DNA of 64,000 nucleotides from the NCBI RefSeq assembly GCF_040120695.1, contig NZ_JBEEAC010000002.1:310001-374000 (forward strand). The letters are read 5' to 3'. The notes beneath the pieces were generated by a model that saw nothing but the letters and a program-made list of their open reading frames with translations, was not told the DNA's origin and ran no database searches. The stretch is from Plantactinospora sp040120695. Lineage in GTDB: Bacteria > Actinomycetota > Actinomycetes > Mycobacteriales > Micromonosporaceae. Positions within the stretch are counted from its first letter, which is position 1. Each line of letters starts with the position of its first letter. Positions 40,797 to 48,139 of the stretch are shown piece by piece. The translations under genes and the position numbers were made by a program.

Positions 40797-41357
40797 TCAG
40801 CGGTCCAGATCGGCGCTGGTCAGCAGGCTGTTCAACCGGAGTAGCGCCGCCACCTCCGGTGCCACCGAGGCGACCAGGCACGCCGTACCGAGGACGGCGG
40901 CGCCGCGCAGGGCGGCGATCTCGTGCAGGGCGCGTGCCTGGGCGCCGCTGGCCACCCAGTCGTCGACCACCAGCACCCGGTCGCCGGGTCCCAGGTGCCG
41001 GTCCCGTACCCCGAGGGCGAACCTGCGGCCCCGGTAGTCGGTGGCGGTCCAGGCCCAGGTGGTCGGCTCGGCGATCCGCCGCTCGCCGGTGCTCTTGTAC
41101 GCCGGGACGAAGCCGGCGCCGAGCGCGGTCGCGACCAGCGGCCCGAGCAGCAGGCCGGTGACCTCGGGCGCGACCACGACGGTGGGTGGGTCCGCCCGGT
41201 ACGGCTCGGCGAGGGCCGGGCCGAGTCCGGCGAGGACGACCGGGTCCCGCCACCAGCCGGAGACGTCGCTGACCAGGTGCGTGCTCTCCGGTCCCGGGTC
41301 GGTCCACCGGAACGCCTCGACCAGCCGCCTGCTCAGCTCCGACCGCACGTGGACCAT
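40797..41357 (-). CDS. Phosphoribosyltransferase
   Basis: A 186-residue type I phosphoribosyltransferase. The PRPP-binding signature is VLVVDDWVASGAQA. A preceding VVAPEVTGLLLGPLVATALGAGFVPAYKS resembles adenine and orotate phosphoribosyltransferases. The ATG at 41357 gives MVHVRSELSRRLVEAFRW, a sensible N-terminus. Base specificity cannot be told from sequence; it could also be a regulator-like PRT paralogue, since dedicated apt and pyrE genes are usually elsewhere. Confidence 0.85.
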   Translation of the reverse strand: MVHVRSELSRRLVEAFRWTDPGPESTHLVSDVSGWWRDPVVLAGLGPALAEPYRADPPTVVVAPEVTGLLLGPLVATALGAGFVPAYKSTGERRIAEPTTWAWTATDYRGRRFALGVRDRHLGPGDRVLVVDDWVASGAQARALHEIAALRGAAVLGTACLVASVAPEVAALLRLNSLLTSADLDR

Positions 41358-41465
41358 CTTGCGGCATGCCCCGTCCCGTCCGGGTACGGGCACGTCCGAC
41401 CCAGTCGGGATCGGATGATCGGCTACACGTTCCACCACATAACCGGGCGAAAGCAGATGATCACG

Positions 41466-41496
41466 TTGACTTCCGAAGTACCACCCTCGTTACGGT
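41466..41496 (+). promoter_or_regulatory. Promoter of the RlpA-like gene
   Basis: TTGACT at 41466-41471 and TACGGT at 41491-41496, spacer 19 bp, about 35 bp upstream of the GTG start and followed by GGGAGAGG. Confidence 0.5.
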
Positions 41497-41529
41497 CCGA
41501 CCCGATCTCTGTTGTTCCTGGGAGAGGAC

Positions 41530-42174
41530 GTGGCGGTGGCGGGGAAGCATGCCAGAGTTCGGATCCTGCGCTGGCGGACCGGCGCGGTCGCGGCCGGCGC
41601 GGTCGCGGTGGCGCTGGTCGGCGCGGGCGCGGCCGGCGTGGTGAGGCTCGGTGCGGAGCCCGCCGCCAACTCCGGCTCGGTGCCGGCGCTGGTCGAGTCG
41701 ACCACCCCGGCCGCCCCGAGCGGGCCGGTGACGGCGTCGCCCACCCCGGAAGCGGTCACGCCCACGCCGACCCGGTCGCCCGGGCGCGCCTCGCGGGCCA
41801 GCTCCCGCCCGTCGCCGAGGCAGACCCGGACCGGTGCCGCGGAGAAGCCCGCCACCAAGCGGCCGGCGACCAGCCCGACGAGCCGGGTGGTGCGCAGCGG
41901 CTCGTGCGGCGCCTCCTACTACGACCAGGGGCAGGTGACCGCGAACGGCGAGGCCTTCAACCCGGACGCGCTGACCGCCGCGCACAAGACCCTGCCGTTC
42001 AACACCCGGGTCCGGGTGACGAACCCGGGCAACGACAAATCGGTGGTGGTCCGGATCAACGACCGGGGACCGTTCATCGAGGGGCGTTGCATCGACCTGT
42101 CCCGGGCCGCGTTCGCCGCGATCGCCTCGCTGAGCGTCGGCGCCATGGACGTGCGGTACGAGGTCCTCGGCTGA
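41530..42174 (+). CDS. RlpA-like double-psi beta-barrel exported protein
   Basis: A 214-residue exported protein: signal or anchor (AVAAGAVAVALVGAGAAGVV), a Pro/Thr/Ser/Arg-rich linker of about 80 residues, and a C-terminal DPBB domain: CGASYYDQGQVTANGEAFNPD, TAAHKTLPFNTRVRVTNP, VRINDRGPFIEGRCIDLSRAAF. In RlpA this fold is a septal lytic transglycosylase cleaving naked glycan; the Asp and His of the barrel are conserved here. GTG at 41530 or 41536. No SPOR domain. Confidence 0.9.
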   Translation: MAVAGKHARVRILRWRTGAVAAGAVAVALVGAGAAGVVRLGAEPAANSGSVPALVESTTPAAPSGPVTASPTPEAVTPTPTRSPGRASRASSRPSPRQTRTGAAEKPATKRPATSPTSRVVRSGSCGASYYDQGQVTANGEAFNPDALTAAHKTLPFNTRVRVTNPGNDKSVVVRINDRGPFIEGRCIDLSRAAFAAIASLSVGAMDVRYEVLG

Positions 42175-42362
42175 TTCCGGGGCTCCTCACCTGCGCGGCC
42201 AGCCGACCGGGCGAGGGGCGGATGTCCCGCCGGCACCAGCGGTGCGACGGCTTGGCGACCGGGGCCGGCGCGTGACCTGAGGAAGGTGTTCGGAGAATGT
42301 TCGTTCGACGTGCAACGGCTGGCTGACCCGCCGACAAGATCCAGCGGATCCGGAGCGGTGGA

Positions 42363-43559
42363 ATGCGCCAGGTGGCCAGAACCCGATCGGACGAGGAGCC
42401 AACTTCGTACAATCGCGGTCGTCGATCAGGCATGCTGTTCCGCGTACCCATGCGACTGATGCCACCGGGCCGTCGCCCGCTGAGCCAAGGTTCCCGCGCC
42501 GGTCTCGGCGCGGCCCTCGGGCTGCTCGCGCTCGTCTCGGTGGTCGAGTTCGCGGACGATTCCAAGGTCAACTATGTGGGGCTGGTCGCGGCTGCCCCGT
42601 TCCTGGCCGCCGCGTTCGCCTCCTGGCGGGTGGTACTCGCGGTCGGCGTGATCGCCACCGTGCTGGCCGGCTCGCTGGCCTGGGGTGGCCGGGTCGTGCC
42701 GCTGGCCAGCACGGTGAACCTGGTCGGCGTGGTACTGGCGACGGCGATCGCGGCACTGTTCGCGGTGATCCGGCAGCGGCAGGCGGAGCGGATCGCCGAG
42801 TTGTCCAAGCTCGCCTCCGTGGCACAGCAGGCGGTGCTGCGCCCGGTCGGCCCGCAGGTCGGCAGCCTGGCGGTGGCCGGGCACTACATCTCGTCGACCG
42901 CCGCCGCCGACATCGGCGGTGACCTCTACGAGGCGATCGACACCCCGTACGGGGTGCGGATCATCATCGGCGACGTCCGGGGCAAGGGATTGGACGCGGT
43001 CCGGCTGGCCAGCATCGTGCTCGGCTCGTACCGGCACGTGGCGTACGAGCGGGCCGACCTGCGGGCCATCGTGGCCGACCTGGACCGGGCGGTGGCCCGC
43101 AACGTCGGCGACGAGGACTTCGTCACCGCCGCCCTGGTCGAGGAGCGCGGCGGCACGCTCACCATCGTCAACTGCGGTCATCCGGCTCCCCTGCTGCTCC
43201 GTCGCGGTGAGGTGATCCCGATGGAGCCGCCGGCGCCAGCCCCGCCGCTCGGGTTCATGCCGGTGGTCCGGCCCCGGGTCGAACGGCTCGAACCGGGCGA
43301 CCGGCTGCTGCTCTTCACCGATGGGCTCGGCGAGGCACGCCGGGACGGCGAGTTCTTCCCGACCGTGGACCGGGCCTGGCGGCTGCTCGGGCACGGTACG
43401 GTCGCCGACGGGCTCGCCTCGCTGGAGACGGCCCTGGTCGAGTGGGTACGCGGCCGACTCGACGACGACATCGCGCTGGTGCTGATGGAGTACCCGGGTC
43501 CGCACTCGGCAACCGCGTCGACGGTGCCGAGCTGGGAGGTCGGCGCCGCCGACGGCTGA
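42363..43559 (+). CDS. Membrane-anchored SpoIIE-type PP2C phosphatase
   Basis: A 398-residue protein. Four hydrophobic stretches occupy residues 45-145, followed by a coiled segment and the SpoIIE phosphatase domain. Metal-binding motifs are GGDLYEA, IIGDVRGKGLDA, NCGHPAPLLL and the final DDDIALVL. Such phosphatases act on anti-sigma antagonists or Ser/Thr-phosphorylated proteins; a GHKL kinase of the matching kind lies at 23148. GGAGCGGTGGA precedes the ATG; an ATG at 42432 is an alternative. Confidence 0.92.
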   Translation: MRQVARTRSDEEPTSYNRGRRSGMLFRVPMRLMPPGRRPLSQGSRAGLGAALGLLALVSVVEFADDSKVNYVGLVAAAPFLAAAFASWRVVLAVGVIATVLAGSLAWGGRVVPLASTVNLVGVVLATAIAALFAVIRQRQAERIAELSKLASVAQQAVLRPVGPQVGSLAVAGHYISSTAAADIGGDLYEAIDTPYGVRIIIGDVRGKGLDAVRLASIVLGSYRHVAYERADLRAIVADLDRAVARNVGDEDFVTAALVEERGGTLTIVNCGHPAPLLLRRGEVIPMEPPAPAPPLGFMPVVRPRVERLEPGDRLLLFTDGLGEARRDGEFFPTVDRAWRLLGHGTVADGLASLETALVEWVRGRLDDDIALVLMEYPGPHSATASTVPSWEVGAADG

Positions 43560-43655
43560 CCGCCGGGCCGGTGCGACCGCATGCGGATGAGATCAACCCC
43601 GCTCCGGGGGTGTCGCTGTGGTGCGGGTCACTCGCGCTGGTGCTCCACCCGACAC

Positions 43656-43694
43656 TTACCCATGAGTAATATAGTTCCTGTTACTGCCGGGTAA
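43656..43694. promoter_or_regulatory. Paired operators flanking a -10 box before the acyl-CoA dehydrogenase gene
   Basis: TTACCCATGAGTAA at 43656-43669 and TTACTGCCGGGTAA at 43681-43694: both have TTAC-N6-GTAA symmetry, and their starts are 25 bp apart. The first overlaps the edge of TATAGT (43670-43675), a likely -10 box. Suggests repression by a dimeric TetR- or GntR-like regulator. A +1 site would fall at the second operator. Confidence 0.6.
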
Positions 43695-43726
43695 CCTGTG
43701 TTCGTGAGTCCGGGGGGCAGAGACGT

Positions 43727-45613
43727 ATGAGCCACTACAGGAGCAATCGGCGAGACCTCGAGTTCAACCTCTTCGAGGTCTTCGGCGCGGACCAGGCGTT
43801 CGGCGTCGGCCCGTACGCCGAACTCGACGCCGACACCGCGCGGAGCGTGCTCGTCGAGGTGGAGCGGCTGGCCCGGGAGGATCTGGCCGCCAGCTACGCC
43901 TCCAGCGACCGCAACCCGCCGGTCTTCGACCCGGCCACGCACAGCGCGCCGCTGCCCGAGCCGTTCAAGAAGTCCTACCGGGCGTTGATGGCCTCCGAGT
44001 TCTGGCGGATGGACCTGCCGACCGAGCTGGACGGCACGATGGCGCCCCGCGCACTCTGGTGGTCGGCCGCCGAGCTGATCCTCGGCGCGAACGCACCACT
44101 GTGGATGTACGCCGGTGGGCCCTCCTTCGCGCACACCCTCTATCGGGAGGGCACCGAGCAGCAGAAGAAGTGGGCCAAGCTCTTCGTCGAGAAGCAGTGG
44201 GGCGCGACCATGGTGCTCACCGAGCCGGACGCCGGTTCGGACGTGGGCGCCGGCCGGACCCGGGCGATCCCGCAGCCGGACGGTTCGTGGCACATCGAGG
44301 GCGTCAAGCGGTTCATCACCAGCGGTGAGCACGACCTGACCGAGAACATCGTCCACTATGTCCTGGCTCGGCCGGTCGGGGTGGAGGGGGCCGGCGGCCC
44401 GGGCACCAAGGGGCTCTCGCTGTTCATCGTCCCCAAGTTCCACTTCGACTCCGAAACCGGCGAGCTGGGCGAGCGCAACGGCGTCTACGCGACCAACCTC
44501 GAACACAAGATGGGGCTGCGGGTCTCGAACACCTGTGAGATGACCTTCGGCGAGCACGGCGTACCGGCCAAGGGCTGGCTGCTGGGCGACGTACACGACG
44601 GCATCCGGCAGATGTTCCTGATCATCGAGTACGCCCGGATGATGGTCGGCACCAAGGCGATCGGCACGCTCTCCACCGGCTACCTCAACGCCCTGGAGTA
44701 CGCGAAGAGCCGGGTACAGGGCGCCGACCTGGTCCGGTCGACGGACAGGAACGCGCCGCGGGTGACCATCACCCACCATCCGGACGTGCGCCGTTCGCTG
44801 ATGCTCCAGAAGGCGTACGCCGAGGGCCTCCGGGCGCTGGTCTGCTACACCGCGACCTGGCAGGACCGGATCAACATCGCCGAGGCGAACGGCGACGAGG
44901 CGGCCGCGAAGCTGGCGAAGGGCGTCAACGACCTGTTGCTGCCGGTGGTCAAGGGTGTCGGCTCGGAACGGGCCTACGAGCTGCTCGGCCACGAGTCGTT
45001 GCAGACGTTCGGCGGCTCCGGTTTCCTCCAGGACTACCCGCTGGAGCAGTACATCCGGGATGCGAAGATCGACACCCTTTACGAGGGTACGACGGCGATC
45101 CAGAGTCTCGACCTGTTCTTCCGGAAGATCGTCCGGGACCGCGGTACCAGCCTGATGGCGGTGGCCGACGAGATCACGGCGTTCGTGGAGTCCGGCGGCG
45201 GGGAGCCGACCCAGGATTCGGCCGAGCCGGGTGACGGGCGGCTGAAGGAGGAGCGGGCGGCGCTGGGCCGGGCGCTCGGCGAGGTGCAGGCGATGGTCGC
45301 CACCATGACCGGGTGGCTCGGGGACGCGCAAGGTGGCGAGGCCCGGGCACTCTACAAGGTCGGGCTCAGCAGCCGGCGCTTCCTGCTCGCCGTCGGTGAC
45401 CTGGTGGTCGGCTGGCTGCTGCAACGGCAGGCCGAGGTCGCGCTGCGGGCACTGAGCGGCGATGTGAGCCCGGCGGACAAGGCGTTCTACACCGGCAAGC
45501 TGGCCGCCGCCCGGTTCTTCGCCCGGGAGGTGCTGCCCCGGATCGGCGCGGACCGGCGAATCGTCCAGGGCGCCGACCTGGAGCTGATGGACCTGCCCGA
45601 GGAAGCCTTCTAG
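43727..45613 (+). CDS. Acyl-CoA dehydrogenase (FadE5-like, long form)
   Basis: A 628-residue FAD-dependent dehydrogenase of the FadE5/PF12806-containing long subfamily. The catalytic core has WGATMVLTEPDAGSDVGAG and FITSGEHD, and the late DAKIDTLYEGTTAIQSLDLFFRKIV, which carries the usual family YEGTTAIQ. An N-terminal extension (residues 1-75) and a C-terminal domain of about 120 residues exceed the usual 380-residue acyl-CoA dehydrogenase. Probably oxidises medium- to long-chain acyl-CoA. The ATG has a GGGGG stretch upstream. Regulated, by inference, through the paired operators at 43656-43694. Confidence 0.93.
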   Translation: MSHYRSNRRDLEFNLFEVFGADQAFGVGPYAELDADTARSVLVEVERLAREDLAASYASSDRNPPVFDPATHSAPLPEPFKKSYRALMASEFWRMDLPTELDGTMAPRALWWSAAELILGANAPLWMYAGGPSFAHTLYREGTEQQKKWAKLFVEKQWGATMVLTEPDAGSDVGAGRTRAIPQPDGSWHIEGVKRFITSGEHDLTENIVHYVLARPVGVEGAGGPGTKGLSLFIVPKFHFDSETGELGERNGVYATNLEHKMGLRVSNTCEMTFGEHGVPAKGWLLGDVHDGIRQMFLIIEYARMMVGTKAIGTLSTGYLNALEYAKSRVQGADLVRSTDRNAPRVTITHHPDVRRSLMLQKAYAEGLRALVCYTATWQDRINIAEANGDEAAAKLAKGVNDLLLPVVKGVGSERAYELLGHESLQTFGGSGFLQDYPLEQYIRDAKIDTLYEGTTAIQSLDLFFRKIVRDRGTSLMAVADEITAFVESGGGEPTQDSAEPGDGRLKEERAALGRALGEVQAMVATMTGWLGDAQGGEARALYKVGLSSRRFLLAVGDLVVGWLLQRQAEVALRALSGDVSPADKAFYTGKLAAARFFAREVLPRIGADRRIVQGADLELMDLPEEAF

Positions 45614-45638
45614 TCGGACGCGACCGAGAGCGATTTTC

Positions 45639-45671
45639 GGCGGCCGGTGGAGCTGTTGCTCCCCGGCCGCC
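45639..45671 (+). terminator. Terminator after the acyl-CoA dehydrogenase gene
   Basis: GGCGGCCGGTGGAGC at 45639-45653 pairs with GCTCCCCGGCCGCC at 45658-45671 around a TGTT loop, with one bulge; followed by a T-rich stretch (CTATTCTT). Confidence 0.75.
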
Positions 45672-45758
45672 GCGCTATTCTTGAGGCGGTGCTAGGAGCA
45701 GTTTGACCTGATTTGTCATGAAAGCCCACGACCCATCGCACGGGGGAGTGCAGCGGAC

Positions 45759-46028
45759 ATGGGCATCGGTACGGGAATTTTCCTCATCACCCTGGGAGCC
45801 ATCCTGACGTTCGCGGTGAGGGCGAACGTATGGTGGCTCGATCTTCGGGCGGTCGGCTGGGTCCTCATCCTGGCCGGGGTCGCGGTGCTGGCCACCACGA
45901 TGTGGTACTGGCAGGACCGCAAGAAGCGGGCGCGGACCCTGATCGTCGAGGAGAACAGGCTGTCGCATCCGACGGCGATGATGCCGCCGCCGCCGGATCC
46001 GCCGCCGCCGAGCGCGCCACCCACCTGA
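45759..46028 (+). CDS. DUF6458 small membrane protein (first)
   Basis: An 89-residue protein: short start MGIGTG, TM helix IFLITLGAILTFAV, amphipathic stretch VWWLDLRAVGW, TM helix VLILAGVAVLATTMWYW and a Pro-rich cytoplasmic tail. The family is almost restricted to actinobacteria. A paralogue lies at 47005 on the other side of the SixA-like gene. No function known. It is convergent with the phosphatase gene. Confidence 0.9.
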   Translation: MGIGTGIFLITLGAILTFAVRANVWWLDLRAVGWVLILAGVAVLATTMWYWQDRKKRARTLIVEENRLSHPTAMMPPPPDPPPPSAPPT

Positions 46029-46034
46029 CATCCC

Positions 46035-46076
46035 CGGTGCCCGGCCTGGTGGGATATGCCACCCGTCCGGGCACCG
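46035..46076. terminator. Bidirectional terminator between the DUF6458 and SixA-like genes
   Basis: CGGTGCCCGG at 46035-46044 and CCGGGCACCG at 46067-46076, with an inner GGTGG/CCACC pair. A further CCGGGCACCG at 46083-46092 repeats the right arm. Confidence 0.75.
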
Positions 46077-46121
46077 GTCCGTCCGGGCACCGGTCCGTCC
46101 AGCACGTGGCCGGCCGCGCGG

Positions 46122-46751
46122 TCAGCCCCGGGCGGTGTGCCACTTCACGATCGGTCCCGCCTGGGCGGCCACGTCCGCCCACTCACCATCGATGCGGTGG
46201 ATCACGATTCCGCCGGTACGCAGCCCTTCGGGGTCGGCGTGCACCGGATCGAGCAGAGTGGACAGTTCCGAAATAGCCGGGTTGTGCCCGATCAGCAGCA
46301 GGGTGCCGGCCTCCGGATCCGTGGCGCGGACGAGTTCGAGCAGGTCCGCCGCGTGCCCGTGGTAGATCCGCGGGTCGTACCGGACCGACGGCACTCCGCC
46401 GCCGGATGGGCCGGCCGGCGCCGGAGCGGTCTGTCCGGCCGGGACGCCGAGCGGACGGATCGGCGGCGCGGCCATGCCCAACGCGACGTCGTGCCAGGTC
46501 TGCCGGGTGCGCTTGGCGGGTGAGCAGACGACCACCGTCGGCAGGTAGCCGCCGTGCCCCAGCCAGGCACCCGCGGCGGCGGCGTCGGCGTGCCCCCGTG
46601 CGGTGAGCGGGCGATCGGCGTCCGGTGCGGTCGTCGGCCGTTCGGCCTTCGCGTGCCGGAGCAGCACCAGGGTCCGCCCGGGTACGTCCGGCCGCCCCCC
46701 ACCCAGGTCACCGTTTCCGCCGGTCCCACCGGCCGCGCTGGTCTCCGTCAC
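46122..46751 (-). CDS. Histidine phosphatase family protein (SixA-like)
   Basis: A 209-residue phosphatase with the RHG-type motif TLVLLRHAKAERP and late IGHNPAISEL, as in SixA phosphohistidine phosphatases. An insertion of about 35 residues in the middle (GVPAGQTAPAPAGPSGGG) is unusual. GTG at 46751 has GGGAGAC upstream and excludes the long frame. SixA proteins remove phosphate from histidine in phosphorelay proteins; the target here is unknown. Lies between two DUF6458 genes. Confidence 0.87.
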   Translation of the reverse strand: MTETSAAGGTGGNGDLGGGRPDVPGRTLVLLRHAKAERPTTAPDADRPLTARGHADAAAAGAWLGHGGYLPTVVVCSPAKRTRQTWHDVALGMAAPPIRPLGVPAGQTAPAPAGPSGGGVPSVRYDPRIYHGHAADLLELVRATDPEAGTLLLIGHNPAISELSTLLDPVHADPEGLRTGGIVIHRIDGEWADVAAQAGPIVKWHTARG

Positions 46752-47004
46752 GTTGGTCTCCCTGGATAGCCCGGCGTGCACGTCCGGTCCGCCCGGTCCG
46801 GCTGGTGCCGCCCGTCCGGTCCGGCCGCCCTCCTGCCGGTTCGGCACCGACAACGACGCTCTACCCAGCTTGCCGGATTCGGATGTGAAACGCCGGGGTA
46901 TGTCGATGGATGCCGCGACCACAGCCGGAAACGGCACGGCCGGCGGCCCATCGGGCGGGCGATCGACCCGGCGGCACCAGTCGACAGCCTAGGAGGGCGA
47001 CACA

Positions 47005-47271
47005 GTGGGCATCGGTGGCAGCATTTTTCTCATTGCGCTCGGCGCGATCCTCGCCTTCGCGGTCGACGTCGAGACGGGCTGGCTCAACCTGAACGTCGTC
47101 GGCTGGGTGCTGATGCTCGCCGGTCTGGTCGGACTGGTGATGACCAGTTACCTGTGGCGCAACCGTCGCCGCACGGTCGTCACGCCGGTGGCCGACCCGC
47201 GCGTGCCGGTCCGGGAGGAGCAGATCGTCGAGGAGTACCACGACGTGCGACGTCCCGGCCCCCCGCTCTGA
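47005..47271 (+). CDS. DUF6458 small membrane protein (second)
   Basis: An 88-residue paralogue of the gene at 45759, sharing MGIG, IFLIALGAILAFAV, VGWVLMLAGLVGLVMTSYLW and an acidic C-terminal tail (EEQIVEEYHD) instead of a Pro-rich one. GTG start with AGGAGG about 10 nt upstream. Two membrane helices. Function unknown. Confidence 0.9.
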   Translation: MGIGGSIFLIALGAILAFAVDVETGWLNLNVVGWVLMLAGLVGLVMTSYLWRNRRRTVVTPVADPRVPVREEQIVEEYHDVRRPGPPL

Positions 47272-47381
47272 CCCCGAGGTAGCGGCTGACCACCCGGCTC
47301 ACCGGGTGTTCCGCCGCAGACGGCATCGCGGCGTTCGGCCGGACAGGTCACCGGGGCGTTCCGCGGGCAGCCCGCGGGCGG

Positions 47382-48059
47382 TCAGGCGAACAGGGCGAAG
47401 TAGATCGCGACGTGATGGCAGATCGCCGCGACCAGGGTGCAGGCGTGGAACAGTTCGTGGTGCCCGAAGACCGTGGGCCACGGGTTCGGCCGGCGTAGCG
47501 CGTAGCAGACGGCACCGATGCTGTAGGCCGCGCCTCCGGCCACCAGCAGCGCGAGCACGGTGACCCCGCCCCGGTCCAGGATGTCCGGCAGCACCGCGAC
47601 GGCCACCCAACCCAGCGCGAGATACAGCGGCGCGGAAACCCAGCGGGGCGCGTGCGGCCAGACCAGCTTCAGCGCCACCCCGGCCACGGCGCCGCCCCAG
47701 ACGATCAACAGCAGGACGGCCGCGCTCGTCGCCGAGAGGACCAGCAGGCAGAACGGGGTGTACGTTCCGGCGATGAACACGAAGATCATCGAATGGTCCA
47801 TCCGGCGCATCACCCGGTAGCCGCGCTCGGACCAGACCCGCCGGTGGTAGAGCGCGCTGGTGCCGAAGAGGCCGCAGACCGTGACGCTGTAGACGACGCA
47901 GCTGATCAGGGGCGTCCAACCGGGACGGGTGGCGGCGATCGCGCAGAGCACGACGCCGGCCAGCACCGCCACGAAGAAGGCGTACGCGTGCAGCCAGCCT
48001 CGCATCCGCGGTTTGCCCAGGTCGACGGGGCGCAGCCGGAGCGGGGCGGAGGTACTCAC
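47382..48059 (-). CDS. trhA: Hemolysin III/PAQR family membrane protein
   Basis: A 225-residue seven-helix protein of the PAQR superfamily. Metal-binding signatures are conserved: SALYHRRVW, RRMDHSMIFVFIAGTYTPF and HHELFHACTLVAAICHHVAIYFALF at the C-terminus. The name hemolysin III is historical; bacterial TrhA relates to membrane fluidity control. TAACCT lies 6 nt before the GTG start (leaderless). Confidence 0.93.
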   Translation of the reverse strand: MSTSAPLRLRPVDLGKPRMRGWLHAYAFFVAVLAGVVLCAIAATRPGWTPLISCVVYSVTVCGLFGTSALYHRRVWSERGYRVMRRMDHSMIFVFIAGTYTPFCLLVLSATSAAVLLLIVWGGAVAGVALKLVWPHAPRWVSAPLYLALGWVAVAVLPDILDRGGVTVLALLVAGGAAYSIGAVCYALRRPNPWPTVFGHHELFHACTLVAAICHHVAIYFALFA

Positions 48060-48103
48060 CAGAACAGGTTACGGCACCGTAGGTTACTCGGGGGTAGTGA
48101 CCC

Positions 48104-48125
48104 GGCAGTGCTTCCGGTCACTGCC
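48104..48125 (-). terminator. Hairpin downstream of the thioredoxin-NHL gene
   Basis: GGCAGTG at 48104-48110 and CACTGCC at 48119-48125, an 8-nt loop, 14 bp past the stop codon. Confidence 0.5.
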
Positions 48126-48139
48126 GCTCCCCCGACCGG

